DNA of 64,000 nucleotides from Rotaria sordida (taxonomy: Eukaryota > Rotifera > Eurotatoria > Philodinida > Philodinidae): positions 1 through 64,000 of the forward strand of contig CAJNOL010000887.1 of the NCBI GenBank assembly GCA_905250125.1. Direction: 5' to 3'. Shown one piece after another: positions 49,001-60,489 of this stretch. Both the position numbers and the translations under genes were made by a program. Numbering within the stretch: position 1 is the first letter of the stretch; every line of letters begins with the position of its first letter. The notes under the pieces are model-generated. The model searched no databases, was not told the origin of the DNA, and saw only the letters and a program-made list of their open reading frames with translations.

Positions 49001-51908
49001 AATTCAGACAGGTACTCGAAAAGGACCAGGTTCAAATTAGATTTACTTGGGCTAGGGTCGAGATCAAGAATAAAAGATTGTAATTCTGTATATTTCCAGT
49101 TAGGATGATGTAAGTTCAATATTACTGTTGTTAAAATTTTTAATAGATTTAATTGATTTATAATACGTACTTCAATAAGAATAAGTGCAGAAATTTCATC
49201 TGTTAATGGTATGGTATACATAGTAAATGGTGCAAGAATTCTATTTGATGTTTTCATAAATACAACTTCAATAAGATGATTATCATGTATTTTTATTGAT
49301 TCTAATTGAGGAAAAGCTGGTAATGAATATGTCTATAATTAAAATTTAAATATTTTATTCAAGGAAAAAAAAAATATATATTTATAAATTCATATACTCG
49401 TCGAGTTTGTGTAGTACGAATATCTTCTGTTGAATTTATTAAATTATGATGATTTTTATCAATCTTTATTTCAAATATATGAGCCATTTTATTTGATGAA
49501 TTATTTTGTTGTAATTGAAATTGATTACGTAATGATCGACTTATATTATTAAGTACTAATAGAAAAAGATCACTATTACTTGGCCGATTTTGATCATTAC
49601 TAAAAATTGTTTTTTGTTTTTTTTAGAATAAATGTTATTTTTTTAATTAAAAATTTTAATTAAACCTTGTATACATATAAACAATTTTATCTTTGCATGT
49701 GATAAGTACAAGTGTTGGTGAAGTATTAAGCCAAGATTGAACATCATGATTAATAATTGTACAAGCTTCAAGACATTGTTGACGAATTAATGAATTGATA
49801 TGTAAATATTCACAACTCTAGTTTTTTTTTTTTTTTGTTATTCCAGGGAAAATGAAAATCTATTTTATATTCTTACCTCAAAAACGAGTGCTTGATTTGT
49901 TGTTATGTTATTCAAATAATATTGAACTGATGAAGATATTCGATCGATTGATTTATCAATAGTTTTAGATTTTCTGTTTTAGAAAATCAAATAAATATAT
50001 TCATAGGAAAAAATTAATTTTATATATTTCAAATAATGTTCCGAGGGAGTGACCTTTTTGTAATCTTGCAAAATTTTCGTTTTTCTGCTTACCAATTCAA
50101 AAAAACGCGTAACCTCCCCTATCCGCAAATTCAATCAATTCCAACAAAAACTTTCTGATCGACCTCTTCTCCTCATTCCTGGCGACCTCGAAACACTCCT
50201 GTATATTTCAGTAAATTAAAAGAAAAAAATAATAAACAAGAATTTTGTTTGTATTTAGATGAAAATAAAACATTTCTATGAATCTCTATAAATGAAAATC
50301 TATTGAACGAAATCAGAGTTATTATATTCGTTACACTTTATTTCACCTAAAATGTATGACTGAAAATTAAACTTAGTTTAATCCAAAGAAAAAATGTGCA
50401 TTTAAGATTTTTCTGTTCTATATTCATGAACGGAGGAACATTTTGAATCTAGGGTAGACTCAACAATCTTTATAAGAGGTCTACCAGAAAGTTAAGAATA
50501 TAGCGAAGAAGTGAGAATACTTTCATACTATTTCGATGAGATACAGTTGGTGCTTTTTATATCCAACTTGCATTTTGAACTGTATAAAGTTGGTATGGTT
50601 TAGAAAAACAATTTGCAACTTGTGTCAAGAGGTACGTGCACTTAAAAAAACATATTAACATTTTTTTAATTTCATTTCGACTATCGAAAGAAAAGTTTTC
50701 GATCTACTTTATTAAAAAACAGAATAATGGTGATGTGGCAGTGTTCACAAAAAAACAGGAAATTTCACTGTAGATTTGTGCACTTTGTTGAAAACATTTC
50801 TTACATATATATAAACTTAACCACTAAAGCTGAAAAAAATTTTCAGACACCTTTTACTTTATCTAATTCGAGTTTCTCATGCAGTTCTTCTTCACTTGTA
50901 ACAAATAAGTACTACTTTACGTCATTGGTCAACGTAGAACCCAATATTTAGTCGTATAAAATTCAATATTTCTTCAAAAATCTTTTCTTAGTCTGCGTTA
51001 CTACGAAAATGTTACTATTTGCTGCCAAATGCAGTGAAAAATTTTGATGTTTGTATAAGAATTTCGATGCATTGCATAAATCTATCAATCTGATGGAATA
51101 AAAAACAAATTTTTAATCCTTCGATACTTGAATCTAGGGTAGATCTCATCCTACTTAAGTCTCGTGGCTCCACCACCGATGAACATATGATACTAGCGAA
51201 AGTGAATACTCAAAACCAGCCAAGCACAGGAAAAAATCTATGACATACCGTCTTTGTTTATAATAATTCAAAAGACTATAGATCTAAGTATATATAATGT
51301 CGAATTCTGTCATTCTTCTATTAAAATTGTATTAATAAAACATATTCTAAGATACTTACGTAAATGGTAAAACACCTATATGAAATTTAATTAATGCTTT
51401 GAATAAATTGATTGTTTTAAGTACAACAATTGTATTAAACGACTCATCAGCCATACATATTATTTTACTTTCTCCAATCTATATTTGAAAAAAAAAGTCC
51501 AAGAATTAAATAAAAAAGAAAAACCTAAAAATAAAACTATATTTATTGAATATACTTGATCAAAAAATAATTCCATATTTGATTTAAGTGTTATTCGTTT
51601 AATAGAACTATTACGATATAATGTTTGTGAATGAAAACTTGTTAATATTGAAAAATGTTGTACAATAGCATCATCAATTGAAAAATCAATTTCTTGATTT
51701 ACCTTTAAGCTTATTATAATAAGATAACTAATTATCAATAAAACAATATTCTTACATCCTTATTTTCTGTTAAATTTTCCTTAAATGTATAACCTCGATC
51801 AATAAAACATTTATGTAAATATTCAAATAAATCATCAGTTAAAAATCGATAAATTAAATCTGAATTTGTTCCAAAAACAAATATACCAAATAGACAGCGT
51901 GTGACCAT
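46051..51908 (-). CDS. HPS1: HPS1-like BLOC-3 subunit, 696 aa, 14 exons
   Basis: Exons: 51908-51756, 51702-51556, 51478-51360, 49973-49877, 49817-49666, 49599-49398, 49332-49126, 48467-48327, 48267-48155, 48083-47820, 47555-47402, 47327-47214, 46344-46271 and 46204-46051. The sum is exactly 697 codons; human HPS1 has 700 residues. Family resemblance runs along the whole length: start MVTRCLFGIFVFGTNSDLIY, mid-region PFTMYTIPL, the clearest block RNITMSFCYNDFPGLVHFAL, and the end CFELICVHLRIVP. In known biology HPS1 pairs with HPS4 as the exchange factor for Rab32/38, acting in lysosome-related organelle biogenesis. Longin-type domains are expected at both ends. Exon 10 has an AAT-repeat run of six Asn. 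The exon 7 donor (ACA|GTAATA, 49,126) is a choice: a longer frame continues past it but has no in-phase junction to exon 8. Intron 3 (1.4 kb) is the longest. Confidence 0.85.
47635..47685. repeat. GTG/CAC foldback in HPS1 intron 10
   Basis: GCTGTGGGTATGGATGTTC is followed by CTCACCTACTTATATCCATACCC, an imperfect inverted repeat in the intron. Confidence 0.5.
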
Positions 51909-52032
51909 ATTTTCGTGTTTTTGACAAAAAAGATATTAGTAATATAAAAGATAACGTTTGCTCGTTTATATTATATGACGTGGCTTATTTATTTTAGAAA
52001 AAAAAAAAACAAAAAAGAAAAGGGAAGAAGAG

Positions 52033-55000
52033 TCATGATTCTACAGCACTATTTGTGACAGCACATTTCTTTTTTTGATGTTCTTTCCAACGAAGATGTA
52101 CTTCAACCAGTCCGTAACCCAACATGCTGATAGATAAATAAACAAGAAGAAGAATAAGTGAAAGTCGAATAGTTACATAACTAGAATACTAAAAAAAAAA
52201 ACAAAATAAAAATAAAAATTTTGTTTTTATTTTGAATAAAATCAAAACTTACACCATAGGTTATGACAAAGCCAACTGATTTCCATAGACGATATTTTGC
52301 TAAAGCACTTGGATCATTTTCCGAATAGAGAACTGTATAAGTAGCTAAAATATAAAGATAAAAGATATTATATTTTTCGCTACATAAGAAAAGATTTTCT
52401 AAAAATATCCAAGTAAGAAATGGATCGAAAGTTTCTTGAAAAATTATTTTAGTATTTTTCATGTATTTAAATGCATTGCAACATAGTGAGAAGTAGTGTA
52501 TCGATAAAATTTTGAGGTATATCTCAAACATAAGTTCCATTTGAGGTTGTTTTCTCCAAAAAACAATTTGTTGAGTCTTTTTAACATTCACAGAAAAATT
52601 CTAAGCATACGTTCTGAAAGAGCACAAAATTCAGATTCTAATACATTACTTCTCACTCTTTCCCAATGCATTTAAACACACAAAAAATAGTCAAATATTT
52701 TGGCTAGAAATTTTCGACACACTCTTTATTGAAAAATTTTAGGATCGGGAGCTACTAATATGGCTTCGGTGTGAGTGTTGCCGAAAAGAAGACTTACACA
52801 CATCTACACCATATCGTGATATTACGATTGTTTCTAAATTGTATATTTACTATTAATGGTGCAATTGAATATCAATTAAGGTTTATTATGAAAACAATTA
52901 GAAATCAGTCGACTCTGGCATTCGACTTTTCTGACATTTTTTGATTATTTTTTAAAATATTTATTGTAAAATTTAGTATTTCTTCATAAGCATAAGTTAT
53001 CAGTTGACTTGTTTTTCTACAGTAAACGAAAAAAACGTTTTCAAGTTTATGTCTTCTATGTTAGTAAGAGCTATTAATCATTTCGATTGTGATCTATAAA
53101 TATAACTGAAATACTCGAAATTTTAGAATGAAAAATGCTTTGTAGATACATATCTGAACTTTTTGATGAAGAATGTCAACAGCTAATCTCTTCGGTTTTT
53201 TTTCTGTTTCGTAATTGTCAAATTAAGAATCTCAATGAACTAATTCTTTATCATTAAATAATTAGAAAAACAAAATACCGATAACTTGTGTTTGCCAAAT
53301 AGCATCTGCAATACCCCAAAATCCAGCAATAACAAATAATATAACTATTTGATCTTTTTTTGGACTCCAAAGAAACATTACAATAATAATTGCATAATTA
53401 ATCAAAGCAGCAACAACGAAGACAAATATTCGACCTGTATATTTAACAAGACGACCACAGACATAACTACTTATTGCTTGACATATTCCATTACATACCA
53501 TAACAAGTCCAACATAACTATAGAAAACAAGAAAATCTTTATGTTTTGTTTTTCTAAAACAAAAAAAAAGAATATTTTACCGAATGCCAACAAGACAAGT
53601 GATAAAACCCTAATGAGAAAAAAAACGATTATGACTATTTTAAACAAGGAAATAAAACAAGTTTTGTACTCGAGTAAATTGTGCTGTTAAAAAAGCAGTT
53701 TCAATTGTTGTCCACATTGTAATTGGAATAAGAAATAATTGATCAATATATTTCCATTTTCGGAATGATAAAACTACTTCAAGACTCTTATTTAATAATT
53801 GTTTCATAGTTTCTAAAAAGAACTTTCATTTTGATCAATAATCAAATTTTATCTTACGTTTTTGAGTTAATTGAATAGAATCAAGTGTTAGAAATAATAG
53901 TAACATTGATAAAGCACCCATTCCAGCAAATGTTCCACAAAGAATATAACGCTTTAAAAAAAACAAAGAAGCAAAGAAATAGATTTTATTTTATAAATTA
54001 AAAAAAAAATTTTTTTTACAGTTGTATCATTCACATCTTCAGTTGTATTTGATGGGAAAGCTGCATTAGGATCAAAATCAATTCCACAATTAATTACTTG
54101 CGCGTTACTCGATCGATTTAGTACAAAATACGATATTAAATTACCCCAAATTGTATTTGTACCAAATAGTGCAAAAAATATACCAAAAAATAGACTAACT
54201 GACACTTCATGAGTTTGTTTTTTATGTTCAGAATGATAACGAGCTATTTGATTAAGATATGTAGCTTTCGCTGTCCATAATGGAGCAGCAGCAAGACCAA
54301 CAAGAGTTGCACCTAAAAGATAAATTATTAAATTGATATTTATAAAAAAATAAAGAACTATTCCAATAACATTTTGCCTGACCTAGCGAAAAAGGCATTG
54401 TCATCTAATTCATGATTGTTACACTACACTACTAATGGAGAGAAAGATTGAGAACCAAAACTTATGGTCTAGTTTCTGTTATCATATAAATGAATAACAA
54501 TAAAAACACTAGCACTACATTCTATTGTGAGTAACATATATTTGATTAGCTAATGTGTAGAGTAATAAGTATAGAAGTCTAGAATGTGTTACAATAAGAT
54601 GTTTGATTATACTTTTTCAGATACTTTGAATTCAATTCTTCTACGAAAGATTATCTATTAAACTTTTAAATTTTTAATGTTTAAGTTATTTTGTTTTTAA
54701 TAAGAGATATTATATAGAAAAAGATAAAAAAGCATTATAAAAATTTTGCCTGATTAATATCGGTAAAATTTTAATTACATTGTTATTAATACTATATAGA
54801 TCTTTGTTTATTTGATTAAATTTCAAATAAAAAATAATGAATATTAAAATTTTCATTAGATTATTTAAACTCGTTTTTAATTCTAGATCTCTCGTCTGAA
54901 ATTTTCTATTCCTATTCATATAGTAAAAGATATTAGAAATAATGTATCAAATCAATTACGGTTGAGTATCATCTAGATATGAACAAGGTGATTCTTCAAT

Positions 55001-55972
55001 CCCGTCGGAACCGAACCAAAAATGATTAGTCCCCATCATGTCTGCTATCATCATATATATGCTTGATTCGAGATATAGCTATACGATCGAAATATGAAGA
55101 ATGATGTATATTGCAATGATATTTAAACGTATGTAGTTCTACTGACCAAACTGTAACAATGAGTGTGTTGGTTGCTCATATATGAATATTGATATTTAAC
55201 TCATTTCATTCCAGATATTAAAGTGTGTATGACCAGTGAATATCATGAAATTTTCAATTACCTATAGTTATCACATATAGATATAAATTAATCAGATCAG
55301 AAATAAGTTCTTTGTAAAACTAACTTAACTAAGAAAAACAGAAAGTTGTGCTTTACTTTTAATCTTCATTCTTTATATGATATTTTATAAGGATAAAACT
55401 TATTTTTATGAATCTTCATTATAAAATACTTCAAGATAATTACTGATATACATAAGTACAGGTAATGGTTTTATATTGGCTGCTATATAAAATATATAAC
55501 CAATTTCACCAAGTATAATAGTCCATTTAAGACCAAATAAATCCATACTAACACCTGCAAGAGCAATCGAACTAAACTAATACAAGAAAATAAAAATCAA
55601 ATAATTTTCTATTAATTTTCAATTTGATGAACTTACTATTAAAAATGCATAAGTTATAATAAGAGAATTAACTCCAACATTATTTTTAACATTTAAACTT
55701 GATTGAAGTAGAACCATACCATTATAAGCTGTAAATATTAGAACAAAAGCTAATGCAAGTAAAAATAAATTTTTATAAATTTTTGCAATTGGAAATGGTG
55801 GTATTGTATCAATTGAAACATTTTTTTCATTTTTATGTGATGAAATTTGTAATGGATCCATCGACATAATACCCATTTTACTAGCAGCATTTGTTTGATC
55901 TTCACTAATTATACTAATAAAAGATAATTTTCGAGGTATATTTGTAAGTTCATCTAGATCACTTTCGGCCAT
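52033..55972 (-). CDS. UNC93-like major facilitator family protein, 504 aa, 9 exons
   Basis: Exons: 55972-55637, 55576-55444, 54312-54020, 53951-53858, 53812-53670, 53609-53581, 53517-53279, 52344-52253 and 52188-52033. Phases close to 505 codons. A polar N-terminus of about 66 residues (with SRKLSF-like basic and acidic stretches) precedes the first membrane segment (NLFLLALAFVLIFTAYNGMV). About 11-12 hydrophobic segments follow, in the MFS fold. UNC93 marks are clear: SATLVGLAAAPLWTAKATYL after helix 4, GFWGIADAIWQTQ, and ALAKYRLWKSVGFVITYG near the end. Family members act as ion-channel regulators (C. elegans UNC-93), as the TLR chaperone UNC93B1, or as poorly known UNC93A. Which type this is cannot be said from sequence; no TLR context is visible. 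Its stop codon lies only 124 bp before the HPS1 start, on the same strand. A 29-bp microexon (exon 6) is unusual but phase-consistent. Confidence 0.88.
52761..52812. repeat. GTG/CAC foldback in UNC93 intron 7
   Basis: CGGTGTGAGTGTTGCC is followed by CTTACACACATCTACACC, a short imperfect inverted repeat. Confidence 0.45.
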
Positions 55973-57080
55973 TTTAAGTTTTTGTTTCTTTTTTTCTTTA
56001 CTGTAACAGACGACAAAAAGAAAAAGTGTTGAGTACGTGGTTCTGATAAAGTTTCAGAAAAGAATGAAAGAAAGGTGAATGTTGATAATATTGCGTTAAC
56101 CTGTGTGTTGTTAAGAAACCAAAAAAGCACTAAAGCAAATATATTTCTTTGATCTTACGATTAAAATTTTTCAAGACTTTCAATTATATCATAATATGAA
56201 CAATTCAATATATTTTTTCGTCTCATGATATTTTCTTTGTACTTAAAACATAGATATATATATAAGTATCATTGGATTATCGCTGTATACATGATATATC
56301 AAGGTACGTGATAAATAAAAAGAATAAACGTGTGTTGACGATATTTTTATCAGTAGTTGAGTATTGAAAGGTTAGGATATTTGAATGAAATATTATGATC
56401 TTTTTTCTTTAAAACCCGGAATGTAGTACAGACAATTATGGTTTTTTTAAACATAAGATAAAATTAAAAATACAAGGTCTTTGGTTTTTTTAAAATCAAT
56501 AAAGGAAACACAGAAGTTTTACGAAGAAAATGATAATAGTTTCTTTAGATTCTTTTAAGAAAATTATTATTTTCTTTTCTTTCTTTGTTGACCATCATGT
56601 CACTGTTAACAGATGATTTTACTTCGTTTTGAGAGAGAGAAAAGAAAAAATTATTTGATATACAACTGTATGATAAAAATGAGAAATAGACAGTTGTGTG
56701 CAGACACTTGCTTGTTATGAAAACTTTTACAAGAGTTTTGAATAAAATAACGAAATACGATGATACAATTAATTAATTTCTTGTGAGAAAATGATCTTCA
56801 TCATAAAATGATTGATTTTATTGTTCCCATATTTGTCGAATGGATAATTCTAACATAATGACAAGTTGGATTCAACGAACCACATATATATATATAAACC
56901 GTAAAGACTTACTGAATGACTTCACAAAATAGCAATTATGTCAGTTACTATATCAAAAATCTCTAAAAATGCATCTTCACTAATATACAATGGCTATTCA
57001 TATATAGTTGACCGAAAAAATGACTCAAAAATTCTTTCGAAATGTGAGTACTTTAAAAAATATGCATGCCATGGACGATT

Positions 57081-57118
57081 CGAGTATGAGTGTAGGTGAA
57101 AACTCACACTTCCTGTGA
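57081..57118. repeat. GTG/CAC foldback (smallest)
   Basis: CGAGTATGAGTGTAGGTG is followed almost directly by AAACTCACACTTCCTG, a short inverted repeat. Confidence 0.4.
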
Positions 57119-57773
57119 GCAACTGTCCTAGATCCGATAGAAGTTTATTTTCATGACAAATATCTGTTAAATTAGCTGATGTTGGAAATTTTCGAAATCG
57201 TAATATTCAGACTCGGAAAAAAACAAAGTCTCCGTTGTGTTTGATCAAATCTCATTGGAATTCGATGACTGAATATTTATAACTATTAAGGATATCAAAA
57301 ATAATTATTTTCTCTTTTTATAATGGAAATTTATTTATTAATTAGTAATCATAAATATATCAAGCAGCTAACAGATTGTAATACTCTCAGATATACTTGG
57401 GGTTATCCAAAGATAATGGCGGAAGTACTTTTTTTCTTATAGAAAACTCGAATAAATTTTCTTTTTTATGAACAGATAGAGCGTCTTTCGCTCTATTTTT
57501 CTATGCTATTTGATCACTATTCAACTGATATCATAATAATAGAATTTCGATAAGAACTTTTTTTGTGTAACTTCAACTGATAGCAATAGTTCATATTATC
57601 ATTCATGTGTGTTTTCTTTTCGTTTTTTCTTTATTTTTCTCTTCTTCTTTCTTTCATTATTTGCTTCTTCTTATCTCTTCTAATAAGTAGTCCGCGTCCA
57701 TATATTTTACAGTGAACAAAAAGTAATGGTGGTGGAGCAAAAGAAATACAGTCAAAGGCTTGAACATGAAAAA

Positions 57774-58255
57774 CTATTGTTCTTTTAAAAATACGAAAAA
57801 TAGTATTAGAAATATTAGTAAAAATGCATTACTTTTGTCAATATTTGGTTTTCTTTGACGACTCAAATATCTTACTAATTTTGTACAACTAGACTTTAAC
57901 ACTTGAAATATATCTTCAACAAATGGATCAGAACGAAAACTCATTGCATGAATAAGCTGTTCATAGAAAAAACAAAAGAGAATAAATATATACATAATAC
58001 TTATACTATATCGGATACTTTGAATCAATTATTTAAACTTACCAATATTTAACTAAATTATTAGACGATTAAAAGAATCCACTCTCTAGCACTTATCAAA
58101 CTAGTCACCGATAAAACTGGATTAGATTTGGTAACTTCTTGGATGATCATAATTTGTTGTATTAATCAAAACATACATTGATTCAGCTTGTAGATATATA
58201 ATTGCATCAGATATTCTCCTGATTGTTCTTGTTCTTCAACTAAATATTTCTAGAA
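57774..58255 (-). pseudogene. Exon-like remnants of an unidentified gene
   Basis: Two pieces look like exons. One (after CTTTCTAG at about 58,252) reads KYLVEEQEQSGEY. In a shifted frame it then reads SDAIIYLQAESMYVLINT and stops. The other (after GAACAG at about 57,959) reads LIHAMSFRSDPFVEDIFQVL, KSSCTKLVRYLSRQRKP. A consensus donor (ATTG|GTAAGT) lies between them after several stops. The frame break and stops suggest decay. I do not recognise the family. Confidence 0.25.
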
Positions 58256-58469
58256 AGATAAAAAAGAATACAAAGAATATAAAATAATAGTTTGACTTTT
58301 ACTCGATGAGATAAAATTGACTATAAATAACTTGAAACACATCGTTGCATTAACTTTGCGCTGTTTTTTAATCATTCTTTTAAGGTAATGACTTTAGAAA
58401 AATTAATTTTGTTTCGGCAAGTCGATGTCTACAGAGCAAGAACGGAGACTATAACATTGATTTGTATCT

Positions 58470-58790
58470 GTCACAATTGACATGAGAATTCAGTTGCGTT
58501 TACAATGCGCGAAATAATTTTATACAACTCTCTTAGGAACAAAAAAGATTTTATTATAAACATAAAGATTCATAAACAACGGGAAATAATTCATTTACAA
58601 AAGACTTTACAAAAAAGACTCACATTAAACACAATAGTAGAAAAATGTTTGTTTTTAATTTTTTATATTTTAATGGTAGAGAACCAACGATTTTTGTTGT
58701 GTGCATTTCAGGTTTCTGAATGTTCTATTGTTTAGATTAGTATGCGTCATACACTAATTGATGTTTATTGTTGTATTCAAGTTTTGATAT
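58470..58790 (+). repeat. Dispersed repeat, copy 2, with an extra internal segment
   Basis: TGTCACAATTGACATGAGAA followed by TTCAGTTGCGTTTACAAT starts it, and CACTAATTGATGTTTATTG with TTGTATTCAAGTTTTGATAT ends it, matching 36,474-36,585 in order and strand. About 200 bp between these blocks are absent from copy 1. Confidence 0.5.
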
Positions 58791-60130
58791 TATTAGGATA
58801 TAAAATAATTACTTGGCTGAGAATTATTTATTACATTATTTTGAACATATTTATCTATTGTAGTGTTTGAATTTAAGCAATTCCATGACATTCACCAAAT
58901 ACTAAAATATATCATATACCATCAATTGATCTATTGAGAGAAAAAAAAATAGATTTCGTTTTCATTAGTTCATATAATCATTTATTATGCTGTATATCGT
59001 AATAATAAGACATATACGTTTTATAAGGTACCTTTACTTTTAAGAATCACCATCATTTCACACTTGCTCGCCATACAGTCGATTCAATTATCATAAAAAA
59101 ACATAAATTATCTATATGAAACTGCAGCTTTCAATATTTAACCATTTATATGAGAATCCTGAATGGAAATCTTTTTCCAATAATGACTTGAAAAACTTCT
59201 ATTTATTAATTATTGAAAATTCACGAATCATTCAATGTGTACATTATCAGAAAAGAAAAGTAATAAAAATTTATATTTTTTGCACAAAAAACAAACAAAA
59301 CATCTATTCACTATATAAAAAGCAAATATCCACTCTTCAATCGAATTTAACCAACTATTTGAGATCTTCATGTGCCAATTATTCGAGAAACATTATAACA
59401 AGAATTTATACTTATTACAGAAAAACAAAAAAAACTACTTCTTCACTGCATAAAAAATGTTTTATTTTTATATATTATTAATATTGATTACTAGAAAAGT
59501 ACAAAAACACTGTTCCAATCTCGCCTAGACTCTTCTGGCACATCTCTTTCATCTACAGATCAGTTTTTTTTCAGTTGATTTAAACTTTATGTTGAGCATT
59601 TATCAGCATGTATGCAAATAATGGTGAGAAATGGAAAGAAAGAGAGATAGAAAGAAAAAAAGTTTTTTGCCCTCTCTGCATTTTCTTTCGGTCACACATG
59701 AACAACTTTTATTGTAATAGTGTATCGTGTAAATTGTCTCTCATTCATGACATACCTTCTATGTTTTTTCGCCTCGTCGTTGTTATTTCCATTGTCGATG
59801 ACAGTCCCCACGTCAATATGTTTTTCTTTCTTCTCTTTAAGACAATGAACAAGAGACATCCTTTTCGATTTGGATAGGATAAACAATAAATCATAGATAA
59901 ATAAATGTGATAAATGTATAATCGTTGATTAAAAGGTAATTTTTTTTATTGACAGTCATATGAGATAAAAAAAAAAGAAAAAGCCTATCTAAATGCAGAT
60001 AGAGGTCAAATTTTCGGGCGAGTTGAAAGACATCACTATGAAAATATACATCATTTTGCTCTACGCTAGTAGCCATATGCACGCCGACCTACGAGAACAA
60101 TATCACTCTCTAAGAGCAAAAAAAACAGCA

Positions 60131-60154
60131 AATCTCTCTCTCTCTCTCTCTCTG
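60131..60154 (+). repeat. (TC)n microsatellite
   Basis: An uninterrupted run of about twelve TC/CT dinucleotides in non-genic DNA. Confidence 0.9.
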
Positions 60155-60489
60155 ACTATCTATGAGAAGAAAACATTTTTTTTTCAGATTTCTCCTTGGT
60201 AAGTTGCTAACGAATATATTAAGTCGAAGCACAGCTGTACGACTGCATCAGTCAGATACTTTTTTATATACATTTATCTGCGTATCCATCAGCTTCGAAA
60301 AGCCATAAACGGTGATCAATCAAATCAGTAAGACAATTTATTTGTTCATTTTTACAGTGTGGGTGAGAACAATCCACCACGTAGATGCTAAACGTTCGCT
60401 AAAAAAATAGTTCACAAGCGTACAAATTCTTCTTTTATCACAAGGTTTCAGGTATCAGCATCGATCATATAATCAATTACGAATCTTTG

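Larger units (their letters stand above)
55973..60489. other. AT-rich flank with exon-like remnants
   Basis: Apart from the exon-like pieces at 57,774-58,255, the second dispersed-repeat copy at 58,470-58,790, a short foldback and a (TC)n run, no gene is seen. The ORF at 59116-59481 (plus) consists of A/T-rich codons with an internal duplication (about 130 bp) and has no family features. Confidence 0.5.

Noticed and set aside
48952..49125. Longer reading of HPS1 exon 7 beyond 49,126 (frame open to 48,952) with a tempting donor CCCAA|GTAAAT.
   Set aside because: That donor is in phase 1 and would put a stop early in exon 8; only the ACA|GTAATA donor keeps the frame.
59116..59481. A 121-codon plus-strand ORF.
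   Set aside because: Its composition follows the A/T bias, it contains an internal DNA duplication, and it has no domain, leader or splice context.
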